A stretch of DNA of 64,000 nucleotides, taken from positions 1 through 64,000 of the forward strand of contig CAMLLU010000017.1 in NCBI GenBank assembly GCA_946480925.1, in the 5' to 3' direction. The notes beneath the pieces are model-generated. The model worked only from the letters and a program-made list of their open reading frames with translations. It made no database searches and had not been told where the DNA came from. A program made the translations under genes and the position numbers. Source of the DNA: an uncultured Rivibacter sp. GTDB taxonomy: Bacteria; Pseudomonadota; Gammaproteobacteria; Burkholderiales; Burkholderiaceae. Position 1 is the stretch's first letter, and each line of letters starts with the position of its first letter. Shown one piece after another: positions 56,730 to 64,000 of the stretch.

Positions 56730-56744
56730 GCCCGCGGAGCGGGC
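56730..56744 (-). terminator. Hairpin upstream of the beta-propeller gene
   Basis: GCCCGC and GCGGGC form a 6-bp stem with loop GGA. On the minus strand it is followed by ATTTCCTTTTC, moderately T-rich, so it may end transcription entering from the RHS/immunity genes. Its 3' arm GCGGGCGTTG is repeated at 56939-56948. Confidence 0.45.
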
Positions 56745-56791
56745 GTTGGACTACCGGCATCAATCCACCGACAAAAGAGCCGCGGTCTCAG

Positions 56792-56893
56792 AGTAGTGAT
56801 CTCGACGCGCTGCGCGAGCTGATGACGCCGCCCGATCCGCCCAAGCGGCCCATCGGGTTCGTCACGAACGACGAGAAGAAGACCAAGGACTGA
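56792..56893 (+). pseudogene. Coding remnant: C-terminal end of an unidentified protein
   Basis: A plus-strand frame reads SSDLDALRELMTPPDPP then KRPIGFVTNDEKKTKD and stop. Third positions are almost all G/C, and the composition looks like genuine coding sequence, in contrast to the bases immediately upstream, where no start or ribosome site exists. This suggests the last 33 codons of a gene whose 5' part was lost. It lies between the beta-propeller gene and the RHS immunity gene, a typical place for recombination debris. The parent protein is not recognised. Confidence 0.5.
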
Positions 56894-56923
56894 GCCTCTG
56901 CAGCACATCGCGCCGACGCATGA

Positions 56924-56949
56924 ACAACGCCCGCACAAGCGGGCGTTGT
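56924..56949 (-). terminator. Perfect 11-bp hairpin after the immunity gene
   Basis: ACAACGCCCGC and GCGGGCGTTGT pair around ACAA, 20 bases past the immunity gene's stop on the minus strand. The T-run is poor. Confidence 0.55.
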
Positions 56950-56968
56950 GAACGAAGGCCAGGCGCCC

Positions 56969-57292
56969 TTAAGAGAACGCTTCCACAATCTTCTGGCAAG
57001 CCTGAAGAATGTCTTCGCGCGCTTCAGCCAGGTAAGTCTGCATTTCGTCGTCAACACGGGTCAAGTACTCTGGGCTACAGCTTGCACGCATTGCACCCAG
57101 CGGGAAGTGGTCGGTCTCTGAGTCGATCGCACGAATTGCCAGAAAGACTTCGTTCTCAGGGTCTTCGACAGCAAATCGCAATGCACATACACGGCGCACG
57201 CCCTCGAGCAAATTGGCTTCGCCTGCCAGCATCGATTTCGCCACAGCGACCAACTCACGTCGCTTCGAGTCAAGGTTCTCTGCGTGTTCCAT
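56969..57292 (-). CDS. DUF2489-like putative immunity protein of the RHS toxin
   Basis: The 107-aa acidic, helical protein reads AGEANLLEGVRRVCALRFAV then FLAIRAIDSETDHFPLGAMR, a pattern known in DUF2489 proteins, many of which lie beside polymorphic toxins. The ATG at 57292 follows the RHS stop (57295-57297) by two bases; an overlapping GTG at 57298 is an alternative. Such coupling ensures toxin and antidote are made together. Codons are less GC-rich than the RHS body. No signal peptide, so it acts in the cytoplasm. Neutralisation of this toxin is inferred from position and family. Confidence 0.75.
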   Translation of the reverse strand: MEHAENLDSKRRELVAVAKSMLAGEANLLEGVRRVCALRFAVEDPENEVFLAIRAIDSETDHFPLGAMRASCSPEYLTRVDDEMQTYLAEAREDILQACQKIVEAFS

Positions 57293-57294
57293 CT

Positions 57295-60200
57295 TCACTC
57301 GGGGAATTTCGTCTTGAACTCAACCCGCTGTCCGGTCTTGATGTTCTCAACCCAATGGGTCTCGAATCTCGTCCCTTTGCCGTCCGTAAAGGACGAACTG
57401 GTTTTCTTGACCCAATCAGCAGCATTGCCACCGTGTTCGCTCGCCACTCGCTGTGCATCCCGGAACGCAACGCGACCACCAGGGCCCGCCATGATCGTCC
57501 CGGCCTCAGCCATCTGGGCCTGACTCGCAAGCTGATTCTTGAGCTTAAGGACATGGCCGGCATTGTCGGCGCCGGCCGCTACGCCCTTTGCGGCGTTTCC
57601 AGCATCGACCGCATGGTCCGCCGCCCTCATCCCATCCACAACCTTGTCAGCCACGCGCAGGGTCTTCAACGCCTGCCCGGAGCCGGGCACCGGGCTGAAC
57701 ACCCCCAGGGTGCTCATGCCCAGGTCGAAGGCAGCGTCCCGAACACCTTCGCCCTTGTACAGCGCCACGCCCAGCTTCACCGCATCGACGGCGAAGAACG
57801 CCAGGTCCAGCGGGCTGTGCCCGTCCGGATCGACGTAGCGGTACGGGTTGTTGTTCGCGTAGGCGTAGCGGTTCAGGCTGTGCAGGTCACCCGGCTCGGC
57901 CTCCTTCGGGTCGATCGAGTAGAAGCGCCCGAGTTGCGGGTTGTAGTAGCGACCGCCCATGTAGATGAGAGTCGAGGAGTCCTGCGTATGGCCTGCGAAG
58001 GCCCGCTTGGTCAAGCCGCGGCCGCTGCCGGTCATCTGCTCGCCGTAGGGGCGGTAGGTCTCCTTGTAGAGCAGCCCGCCGCCGGCCCAGGTGCCCGACA
58101 TGAGCGAGCCGGTGGCGTCGTACTGCATGAAGTGCCACCCCGAGGGCAGCACTTCGCTACCCAGGAAGTTGGTCTGCTGCTCGGCCACCTCGCGGCCGGC
58201 CAAGTACACGTGTTCCTTCAGGATGTCGTAGTACCCCGGCTCCTTGACCCACTCGGCCAGCAGCAAGCCATGCACGGAGCGGAATTCGTAGGTGGTGGCT
58301 CCGGTGTTCGAGTCGACGGTCTTGACACGGGTGTTCGCGCCGTCGTAGTTGAAGAAATAGGCGTTCGTGTGGACCAGGTTGCTGGCGTTGTCGTAGACGT
58401 AGCCTGCCCGGTCGATCGACATGTTGCCGTACGGGTCGGTATAGGTGAGCGGCAGCGTGTTCGTGCCGGCCGCACCGCTTAGCTGCACGCGGCTCAGCCG
58501 GTTCTGCGCGTCGTAGGTGTAGGCCTTCGACTCCGATCCTGTGACGTACGAGGTAATGTTGCCGCGGCCGTCGTACTGCACGAGGCCGTTGCCCCAGGGG
58601 CCGTTGACGGTGGTCAGCCGGTTGATGGCGTCGTAGGCGTAGGTGCGGTTGTAGGACGCATCCACGCCGTCACTGACACCCAGCAGGTTGCCGGCCACGT
58701 CGTGACTCAGGGTGCTGTTGATGTGCGTGGTGTTGTCGCCGGTCTGCAGCGTGATGGTGTTGATGCGCTCGCGCGTGTTCTGGCCGTAGGTGACCCGTGA
58801 ACCGCCGACGTAGGCGATCTCGCGCACCTGGCCGTTGGGCCAGAACGTCGAGTTCAGCATGGTCGCCCCGCCGATCGAGATGCGCTGCGGGCGGCCCAGC
58901 ATGTCGGGGTTGAGTTCGACCAGTCGCTTGTGCACCGGGTAGGTGATCGTCGAAAGCTGGTCGGCTTCGCTGTACGCGTAGTTGGCGATCAGCTCCAGCC
59001 CGTCGATGTTCAGCGCCTCGACGGTGACGTTGTCGTTGGCGTCGTAGTCGTAGCGGCGCGTCGCCACGGCGTTGGTGACGGTCTTGAGCTTGTCGGTGCG
59101 CGTGTAGGTGTTGGTCACCGTGGAGGGCGAACCGTTGGGGTAGGTCACCCGCCACAGGCGGTCACGGCCGTCGTACTCGTAGACGGTCGTGCCGGAGGTG
59201 CCGACCTGCTTGCTGGTCATGTTGCCGGCAGCGTCTCGCCCGTAGGTGGTGGTGCCCACTTCCGGATGGGTCGTCGAGGTGAGGTAGTAGCGGCTGTCGT
59301 AGCCGAACTGGCGGGTGATGCCGGCCTGCGTGACGCTGGTCACCAGGTCGCGGCCGTTGCGCGCGATGCTCACGCTGGCCTCGCTCACCGGTGCCGCGAT
59401 GCTCATCACGACGGCCTTGTCCGGGTCTCCGTAGGCGCGGTAGGCATAGGTGGTGACGTGGCCGCGCTCGTCGCGGTCCGCCAGCGTGGGGATGCCGGCA
59501 TTCGATCCGTAGGTGAAGCCGCGCCAGCTGTTGTCGGCGTTGTGCGTGATGCGCGTCACACGGCCCAGCGCGTCGTGCTGGAACGAGTCGCCCACGTTGG
59601 TGAACCCGACGATGGACTTGTAGGTCTGGCGGCCCAGGGCGTCGTACTGGAACGCCACGGGCTGGCCGCCGGTGGTCATGCTGACGAGCCGCCCGAAGCC
59701 GTCGAACGTCGCGGCTTGCTCGAGCTTGTAGCGCAGCGCGGTGCGCGTCGTCGCGGTGTAGGCGATCGTCGTGGGCGCACCGCGCGCCGGGGTGATCTTG
59801 GTGACGCGGTTGAGGCCGTCGTATTCGTAGGCCGTGGTCCGGAGTTCGCCGTTGGTTTCGCTCTCGACGTTGCCGGCCGCGCTGACGGTGCGGCTGATCG
59901 CCACGCCCTCGGGGTGGGCCTCGCTCCTGGGAATGCCGCGAAGGTAGTCGGTGTACGTGTAGGTGCGCGAACCGGGCCGCACGACGGTCCACACGTCGCC
60001 CGAGGCGTGGCGCGTGTAGGTGGTGGTCACGCCGTCACGGGATTCGGAGAGCAGGTTGCCATCGTTGTCCCAGCCACGGATGACGCTGCCGACGTTGGCC
60101 GTGGTCTCGTCGTCGACCTGCCGCACGATCCAGCGCGTGGTGTTGATGTAGTAGCTCAGGGTGGTGGTGCGGCTGCCGCCGTTGGGGCCGGCCTCGACCA

Positions 60201-61611
60201 CCGTGCGGGGGTTGCCGTAGGTGTCGTGGTTGGACAGCGTGGTGCGGTAGGTGGCACCGCCACGCACGATGGTCTTCTGGGTGAGGACCGGCGCGTAGAC
60301 CTCGGTGTCGAGGCGGGTCCGGAATGCGCCTTCACGCCAGTTGTTCTCGTCGGAGATCTTTTGCGAAGACCAGCTGTAGGTTTCGGTCTGCAGGCCCGCG
60401 GTGGACTTTTCCATCAGCAGGCCGACGCGCCACACCGACCCGGAGGTCGCGTAGTTGGCACCGATGTGCTTGTAGGTGATCGTGCCGGCCGGTGTCACGG
60501 CCGTCGTGGTGTCGTAGACGTTGGCGCTGCCCGGGGCATACGTGAAGCTCCAGGAGCCGCCATCGCTGGTGCTCTTGGTGCGGACCACGACGGAGCGGCT
60601 GGCCGGGTTCGACACCGAGTCGAAGTAGACGTGGCCATACCCGTAGGTGATGGTGCCGCCCTCCGGGTAGGTCATGCGCAGCATCTGGTAGTTGCCGGCG
60701 TTGTCGCTGCCGATGAGGCCGTTGTAGGCGTACCGCCAGCTGGTGCCGCCCGGGCGCGTCACCTGCGTGAGGACGTAGCGCCCGGCCACGCCGGAGACGG
60801 CGGTGTAGCCATAGGTCCAGGTGCGCGTGCCGGTCGAGATGGTGCTGATGCGTCGGCTCGCGAGTCCCGAGTCGAGGTAGGTGAAGGAGAGGCTGCGGCC
60901 ATCGCTCGTGGAGACGCTGCTGATCTGCGGCGACGCGGAGGCGGCGTAGCTGATGGTGGCGGCGTTGCCGTTGCGGTCCGTGATCTTGGTGGCGTACCAC
61001 GCGTAGACGGGTTGTGTGCCGCCGACTTCCTGCACGACCTGGGTCATGTCGTAGCGCAGGCCTTCGGGCGAGTAGACGGCCAGGCCCGTGCCGGCGCCGA
61101 GGCACTCGGCCTTCCAGTGCTGGGTCGAGAGCATCAGCGGCGAACCCGACGGTGTGAACGCCAGAGGCTGGCGGCTGCCATCCGGCAGTTCGATGACGGG
61201 GTTGTCGCCGACGGCGGCAGGGTCCGTGTTGAGGCAGATGTTGGTGTTGCGGGCCTTGAGCACACGGCCGAAGTGGACGGTCCAGCCCATGCCGGCCAGC
61301 GAGTTGGTGCTCAGGTCGGCGGGGTTGCCCGGGTTGATCCGGTTGCTGTTGTAGGAGCGCACGACCTGGAGGGCGAAGCCTCCGTTGCCCGGGACGTGGA
61401 CATCCACGGAATGGATCTGGAGTGACCCGGTGAACGGATCGACGTTTTCCGTGACGTGCTGGTTGACGTAGTCACGGTTCGGATAAACCCCGGGTTCCTT
61501 GTAGAAGTCCGGCACGACTTCCTGGGCCATCCCGCCCTGGCTGGCCACGCACAGTGCCGCCACCACCCACGCCTTGACGAGCGTGGCGCCGCTCTTGAAC
61601 TGTTTAGACAC
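57295..61611 (-). CDS. Secreted RHS-repeat polymorphic toxin
   Basis: The 1438-aa protein starts at a GTG with GGGGAGGAAGC before it. A Sec signal peptide spans about residues 1-30, followed by a conserved secreted-RHS N-domain (YVNQHVTENVDPFTGSLQ), then YD/RHS repeats to about residue 1200, and the RHS core hallmark YMGGRYYNPQLGRFYSIDPKE..NRYAYANNNPYRYVDPDGH (about 1230-1280). Beyond it is a 150-residue variable tip. The last 80 residues hold the motif FRDAQRVASEHGGNAADWVKK..SSSF and ..FETHWVENIKTGQRVEFKTKF, a conserved toxin-tip pattern I cannot name. No PAAR or VgrG domain is fused, so export by Sec rather than by type VI secretion is likely. The tip is AT-richer than the body, as for exchanged toxin ends. 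Confidence 0.9.
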   Translation of the reverse strand: MSKQFKSGATLVKAWVVAALCVASQGGMAQEVVPDFYKEPGVYPNRDYVNQHVTENVDPFTGSLQIHSVDVHVPGNGGFALQVVRSYNSNRINPGNPADLSTNSLAGMGWTVHFGRVLKARNTNICLNTDPAAVGDNPVIELPDGSRQPLAFTPSGSPLMLSTQHWKAECLGAGTGLAVYSPEGLRYDMTQVVQEVGGTQPVYAWYATKITDRNGNAATISYAASASPQISSVSTSDGRSLSFTYLDSGLASRRISTISTGTRTWTYGYTAVSGVAGRYVLTQVTRPGGTSWRYAYNGLIGSDNAGNYQMLRMTYPEGGTITYGYGHVYFDSVSNPASRSVVVRTKSTSDGGSWSFTYAPGSANVYDTTTAVTPAGTITYKHIGANYATSGSVWRVGLLMEKSTAGLQTETYSWSSQKISDENNWREGAFRTRLDTEVYAPVLTQKTIVRGGATYRTTLSNHDTYGNPRTVVEAGPNGGSRTTTLSYYINTTRWIVRQVDDETTANVGSVIRGWDNDGNLLSESRDGVTTTYTRHASGDVWTVVRPGSRTYTYTDYLRGIPRSEAHPEGVAISRTVSAAGNVESETNGELRTTAYEYDGLNRVTKITPARGAPTTIAYTATTRTALRYKLEQAATFDGFGRLVSMTTGGQPVAFQYDALGRQTYKSIVGFTNVGDSFQHDALGRVTRITHNADNSWRGFTYGSNAGIPTLADRDERGHVTTYAYRAYGDPDKAVVMSIAAPVSEASVSIARNGRDLVTSVTQAGITRQFGYDSRYYLTSTTHPEVGTTTYGRDAAGNMTSKQVGTSGTTVYEYDGRDRLWRVTYPNGSPSTVTNTYTRTDKLKTVTNAVATRRYDYDANDNVTVEALNIDGLELIANYAYSEADQLSTITYPVHKRLVELNPDMLGRPQRISIGGATMLNSTFWPNGQVREIAYVGGSRVTYGQNTRERINTITLQTGDNTTHINSTLSHDVAGNLLGVSDGVDASYNRTYAYDAINRLTTVNGPWGNGLVQYDGRGNITSYVTGSESKAYTYDAQNRLSRVQLSGAAGTNTLPLTYTDPYGNMSIDRAGYVYDNASNLVHTNAYFFNYDGANTRVKTVDSNTGATTYEFRSVHGLLLAEWVKEPGYYDILKEHVYLAGREVAEQQTNFLGSEVLPSGWHFMQYDATGSLMSGTWAGGGLLYKETYRPYGEQMTGSGRGLTKRAFAGHTQDSSTLIYMGGRYYNPQLGRFYSIDPKEAEPGDLHSLNRYAYANNNPYRYVDPDGHSPLDLAFFAVDAVKLGVALYKGEGVRDAAFDLGMSTLGVFSPVPGSGQALKTLRVADKVVDGMRAADHAVDAGNAAKGVAAGADNAGHVLKLKNQLASQAQMAEAGTIMAGPGGRVAFRDAQRVASEHGGNAADWVKKTSSSFTDGKGTRFETHWVENIKTGQRVEFKTKFPE

Positions 61612-61930
61612 GCTTCCTCCCCTTTGCTCTGTCCAACTGCGGCACGTGGGCTTTTGCCATTCGTGCCTGGAAAAAAGCGCGCAGTGTCCTGATCCGCTTC
61701 TCGATTTGCAAGCAAATGCATCCCCCCCCCAAAAAGAGGGGCCTCAACGCCGCCAAACCTCAACCATCGTTTGATCGATAAAGCGTCATGAAATCGCCAA
61801 GGCAAGGAGCGAGATACCGGCATGCGGCCAGCCGCTGAAGCGCGGTGCCTGGTGACCACGCTGCCATCGTCCCGTCCCATGTTCGTGCAGACTGGCCGGC
61901 CCGCACTGCCGACCACACCAGGAGAGGACG
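61612..61930. other. RHS upstream region with a C9 tract
   Basis: The 319-base spacer between the divergent RHS and O-methyltransferase genes holds no gene. It contains nine consecutive C (61722-61730; G9 on the RHS strand), a perfect ATTTGC-AA-GCAAAT palindrome at 61704-61717 and an A/G-rich segment (61731-61740). Promoter elements are not obvious; the tract sits 111 bases before the RHS start codon. Confidence 0.75.
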
Positions 61931-62593
61931 ATGACGCTACGCACCCTGCAGTTGACCGACACGCTGTACCGCTATGTGCTCGACCATTCGCTGCGCGAGC
62001 ACCCGGCCCAGGCCGCCTTGCGCGAAGCCACGAGCAGCCACCCGCATGCCGGCATGCAGATCTCGCCGGAACAGGGCCAGTTCATGGCGCTGCTGGTGCG
62101 GCTGCTGGGGGCCAGGCGCACCATCGAAGTGGGCGTGTTCACCGGCTACAGCGCGCTGTGCGTGGCGCTCGCACTGCCGGAAGACGGCCGCGTGCTGGCC
62201 TGCGACGTGAGCGATGAATACACGCGCATCGGCAAGCCCTACTGGGCGCAGGCCGGTGTGGCGCACAAGATCGACCTGCGCATCGCACCGGCGCTGCAGA
62301 CGCTGGACGAGCGGCTCGCCGCCGGTGAAAGCGCGCAGTACGACTTCGCGTTCATCGACGCCGACAAGAGCCGCTACGACGCCTACTACGAGCGCTGCCT
62401 CACGCTGCTGCGCCCGGGTGGCCTCATCGTCATCGACAACACCTTGTGGGGCGGCAGCGTGACCCGGGGCGATGCCGACGACGCCGACACCGCCGCCCTG
62501 CGTGCGCTCAACGACAAGCTGCATGGCGACGAGCGCATCGACCTGTCGCTGCTGCCCTTCAGCGACGGCGTGACGCTGGCGCGCAAGCGCTGA
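61931..62593 (+). CDS. SAM-dependent O-methyltransferase (caffeoyl-CoA type)
   Basis: The 220-aa class I methyltransferase has the SAM site IEVGVFTGYSALCVALALP (about residues 65-83), ACDVSDEY, and metal-binding DADKSRYDAYYE and DNTLWGG (about 140-175) of the cation-dependent catechol-type O-methyltransferase family. CAGGAGAGGACG precedes the ATG. The natural substrate is unknown. Confidence 0.94.
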   Translation: MTLRTLQLTDTLYRYVLDHSLREHPAQAALREATSSHPHAGMQISPEQGQFMALLVRLLGARRTIEVGVFTGYSALCVALALPEDGRVLACDVSDEYTRIGKPYWAQAGVAHKIDLRIAPALQTLDERLAAGESAQYDFAFIDADKSRYDAYYERCLTLLRPGGLIVIDNTLWGGSVTRGDADDADTAALRALNDKLHGDERIDLSLLPFSDGVTLARKR

Positions 62594-62621
62594 TGAAGCG
62601 CCGGGTGAGGCCAGATGGCGC

Positions 62622-63608
62622 TCACAGCGCCACGGTCTTGAACACCACCAGCCAGTCGTCCACGAAGCGTTCGATGTTGAAGCGCTCCTGCGCCAGCGCC
62701 CGCGCACCGCGGCCCAGGTGCTGGGCTTCGCCGGGGTCGCGCAGCAGGCGTTGCATGGTGTCCACGAGCGGCTCGATGCGCGTGTCGACATGGCCTGATT
62801 CGCCGTTGCGAACAAGGCTGGCCAGCTCGGTGGTGGCCAGGCCGATGACGGGCAGCCCCACCATCATGGCCTCCACGATCGCGAGCCCCAGGCTGGTGTA
62901 GCGAATGGGGTTGAAGAAGAAGCGGTGCCGTGCCATGAAGCTCGGCAGCTGGTGGTTGGGCATTTCGCCCTGCCCGCCCAGGTGACGCAGCCGCTCGGCG
63001 CCCATGCCCACCAGCGCGATGGGCACGCGTTGCACGACCTGTTCGTACACGTCGAGCCCGAGGCGGCGGCCTCGGCGGTCGATGTTGTTGACCACGGCCA
63101 CGCCCTGCTGCAGCTCGCCGGTGTAACGCGCCTGCGCATCGAGCAGCCGCACGCCGTGCTCGACCACACGCGTCGGCGTGCGGCCGCTGTCCCACATGAG
63201 CGCGTTGAAGTGGGTCACGTGCACCAGCAGCATGCCGGGCTCGTCGACCCAGTGGCGCGTGTTGGTGGGGTGCTCCTGCGGCGGGTCGTGTTCGAGGTAG
63301 ACCGCGGGCAGCCGCAGCTGCGCGGGCGACAGCAGCATGTGGCGTTCATGCTCCCACGCATCGCGCGACTGGTAGAGCACCACGTCGAATTCGGTGTCGC
63401 GCACCGCGTCGGTCATCAGCTCGAAGACGTTGTCGCCCCAGGGCAGCGTGCCGCTGCGCCCGGCGTGGTGCGGGCTGCGCTGCGCATCGGTCACGAGGTA
63501 GAAGTCGTGCGGCACCTGCGTGAGGTAGTACAGGTAGTTGCCGTGCACGTGCCAGGTGAGCACGCGCAACCGCCTGCCGGACGTTGTGGAGCCCGACCTA
63601 GTGGACAT
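62622..63608 (-). CDS. Glycosyltransferase family 1-like protein
   Basis: The 328-aa protein has the GT-B C-domain pattern: VNNIDRRGRRLGLDVYEQVVQ, FMARHRFFFNPIRYTSLGLAIVEAMMVGLPVIGLATTEL (acceptor-sugar binding E-x7-E type region, about 228-265) and ARALAQERFNIERFVDDW. Its N-half (HVHGNYLYYLTQVPHDFYLVTD) is a less conserved Rossmann domain. It overlaps the GT9 gene by eleven bases. Cell-surface polysaccharide assembly is likely. Confidence 0.88.
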   Translation of the reverse strand: MSTRSGSTTSGRRLRVLTWHVHGNYLYYLTQVPHDFYLVTDAQRSPHHAGRSGTLPWGDNVFELMTDAVRDTEFDVVLYQSRDAWEHERHMLLSPAQLRLPAVYLEHDPPQEHPTNTRHWVDEPGMLLVHVTHFNALMWDSGRTPTRVVEHGVRLLDAQARYTGELQQGVAVVNNIDRRGRRLGLDVYEQVVQRVPIALVGMGAERLRHLGGQGEMPNHQLPSFMARHRFFFNPIRYTSLGLAIVEAMMVGLPVIGLATTELASLVRNGESGHVDTRIEPLVDTMQRLLRDPGEAQHLGRGARALAQERFNIERFVDDWLVVFKTVAL

Positions 63609-64000
63609 GGCCGACCGCCTTTTCGAGTTGCGCCAACGCGGCCCCGCTCACCGCATCGGGGCTGATGGCCAGCGCGCACTCGTGCGCGGTGGGGCAGCTT
63701 TCGTGGGTGCAGGGGCGGCAGGGTTCGTCGTGCCACAGCACGCGATGGCGCGCGTGATCCAGCGGCGCCCAGCGCGACACTTCGGCACCGCAGCTCACCA
63801 CCACGCTCGGCGTGCCGAACGCCGCGGCGATGTGCGACACCGAGGTGTCGTTGCACACCAGCAGCGCCGCGCCTTCCATCAGCGCACCCAGCTCCCACAG
63901 CGTGGTGCGGCCGATCATGTCGATGCAGCGCAGGTGCATCGCGGCCTGCAGCTCGTCGCCGATGGGCCGTTCCCCCGCGGTGCCGGTCAACACCACGGCC
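63598..64000 (-). CDS. Glycosyltransferase family 9 (heptosyltransferase-like), partial
   Basis: The frame is open to the right edge, so only the C-terminal 133 residues are visible. VVLTGTAGERPI and LCRIDMIGRTTLWELGAL-like sequence precede the family motif VCNDTSVSHIAAAFGTPSVVV, where GT9 enzymes bind the nucleotide-sugar. CRPCTHESCPTAHECAL, cysteine-rich, is typical of this family's C-terminal end. It is the upstream member of a two-gene glycosyltransferase unit, probably for LPS or a capsule. Confidence 0.88.
   Translation of the reverse strand, partial: AVVLTGTAGERPIGDELQAAMHLRCIDMIGRTTLWELGALMEGAALLVCNDTSVSHIAAAFGTPSVVVSCGAEVSRWAPLDHARHRVLWHDEPCRPCTHESCPTAHECALAISPDAVSGAALAQLEKAVGHVH

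Noticed and set aside
56788..57057. 89-residue minus-strand frame overlapping the immunity gene's end
   Set aside because: It is out of frame with the DUF2489-like gene and antisense to the coding remnant, with no domain.
58930..61425. 831-residue open frame on the plus strand across the RHS gene
   Set aside because: It is antisense to the RHS coding sequence, consists of Gly/Val/Arg/Ala-rich sequence without motifs, and arises from the high GC of the opposite frame.

Overview
The window is dense, GC-rich DNA from a betaproteobacterium, most likely a Burkholderiales member of the Rhizobacter/Piscinibacter/Methylibium/Rubrivivax type. The evidence is the very high GC at third codon positions, a Bug-family (TctC) solute-binding protein, and the housekeeping order tyrS, M23 peptidase, anmK, erpA, bactofilin, DUF6776-like gene, argC, rpsI, rplM. 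This placement is an inference; no rRNA or tRNA gene was seen.

Layout. (1) 1-684: the 5' part of a secreted RHS-repeat gene that stops early. (2) 959-11100: a Crp/Fnr-type regulator diverging from a transport and CoA-activation block: acyl-CoA synthetase, a complete Liv-type ABC importer (ATPase, two permeases, binding protein, second ATPase), a 97-aa unknown, a YjbR-like protein and a phenylacetate-CoA-ligase-like enzyme. A 20-bp palindrome plus a second matching box exactly 42 bp away lies in the divergent promoter region. (3) 11170-12600: a diguanylate cyclase with a duplicated PAS-like sensor. (4) 12789-17028: a Tat-exported molybdenum hydroxylase with its 2Fe-2S subunit and a dihaem cytochrome c. 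(5) 17035-19059: cupin, Bug protein, VOC protein. (6) 19087-28191: conserved housekeeping genes. (7) 28428-33082: GNAT, DUF2726, SrkA-like kinase and htpG with a sigma-32-type promoter. (8) 33234-41342: two lipoprotein glycoside hydrolases (pullulanase and alpha-amylase) around an antiporter and a YbdK ligase; a short motif recurs upstream of both hydrolases. (9) 41704-47083: a molybdopterin oxidoreductase, then an IclR regulator diverging from an HMG-CoA-lyase-like and a CoA-transferase gene, with a 15-bp palindromic operator between them. (10) 47084-49733: a less GC-rich stretch with an SDR lacking the catalytic tyrosine, then a TetR regulator diverging from a PF10118-type gene, with five helically phased GTAC boxes. 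(11) 49891-50910: a strongly Gly/Tyr/Gln/Arg-rich protein. (12) 51052-56676: UDP-glucose dehydrogenase and UDP-xylose synthase, MscS channel, DUF4142 protein, sorbosone-dehydrogenase-like lipoprotein. (13) 56792-61611: a coding remnant, a DUF2489-like putative immunity gene and a 1438-aa secreted RHS toxin, with a C9 tract upstream. (14) 61931-64000: O-methyltransferase and two glycosyltransferases, the last cut by the window edge.

The most interesting systems are the secreted RHS toxin with its overlapping immunity gene and homopolymer tract, the low-complexity Gly-rich protein with a conserved-looking acidic/aromatic module, the TetR/PF10118 pair with phased operators, and the Liv/CoA-ligase block with its palindromic regulator sites. 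Several regulatory readings rest on symmetry and spacing that can be seen directly; which protein binds is inferred from adjacency.
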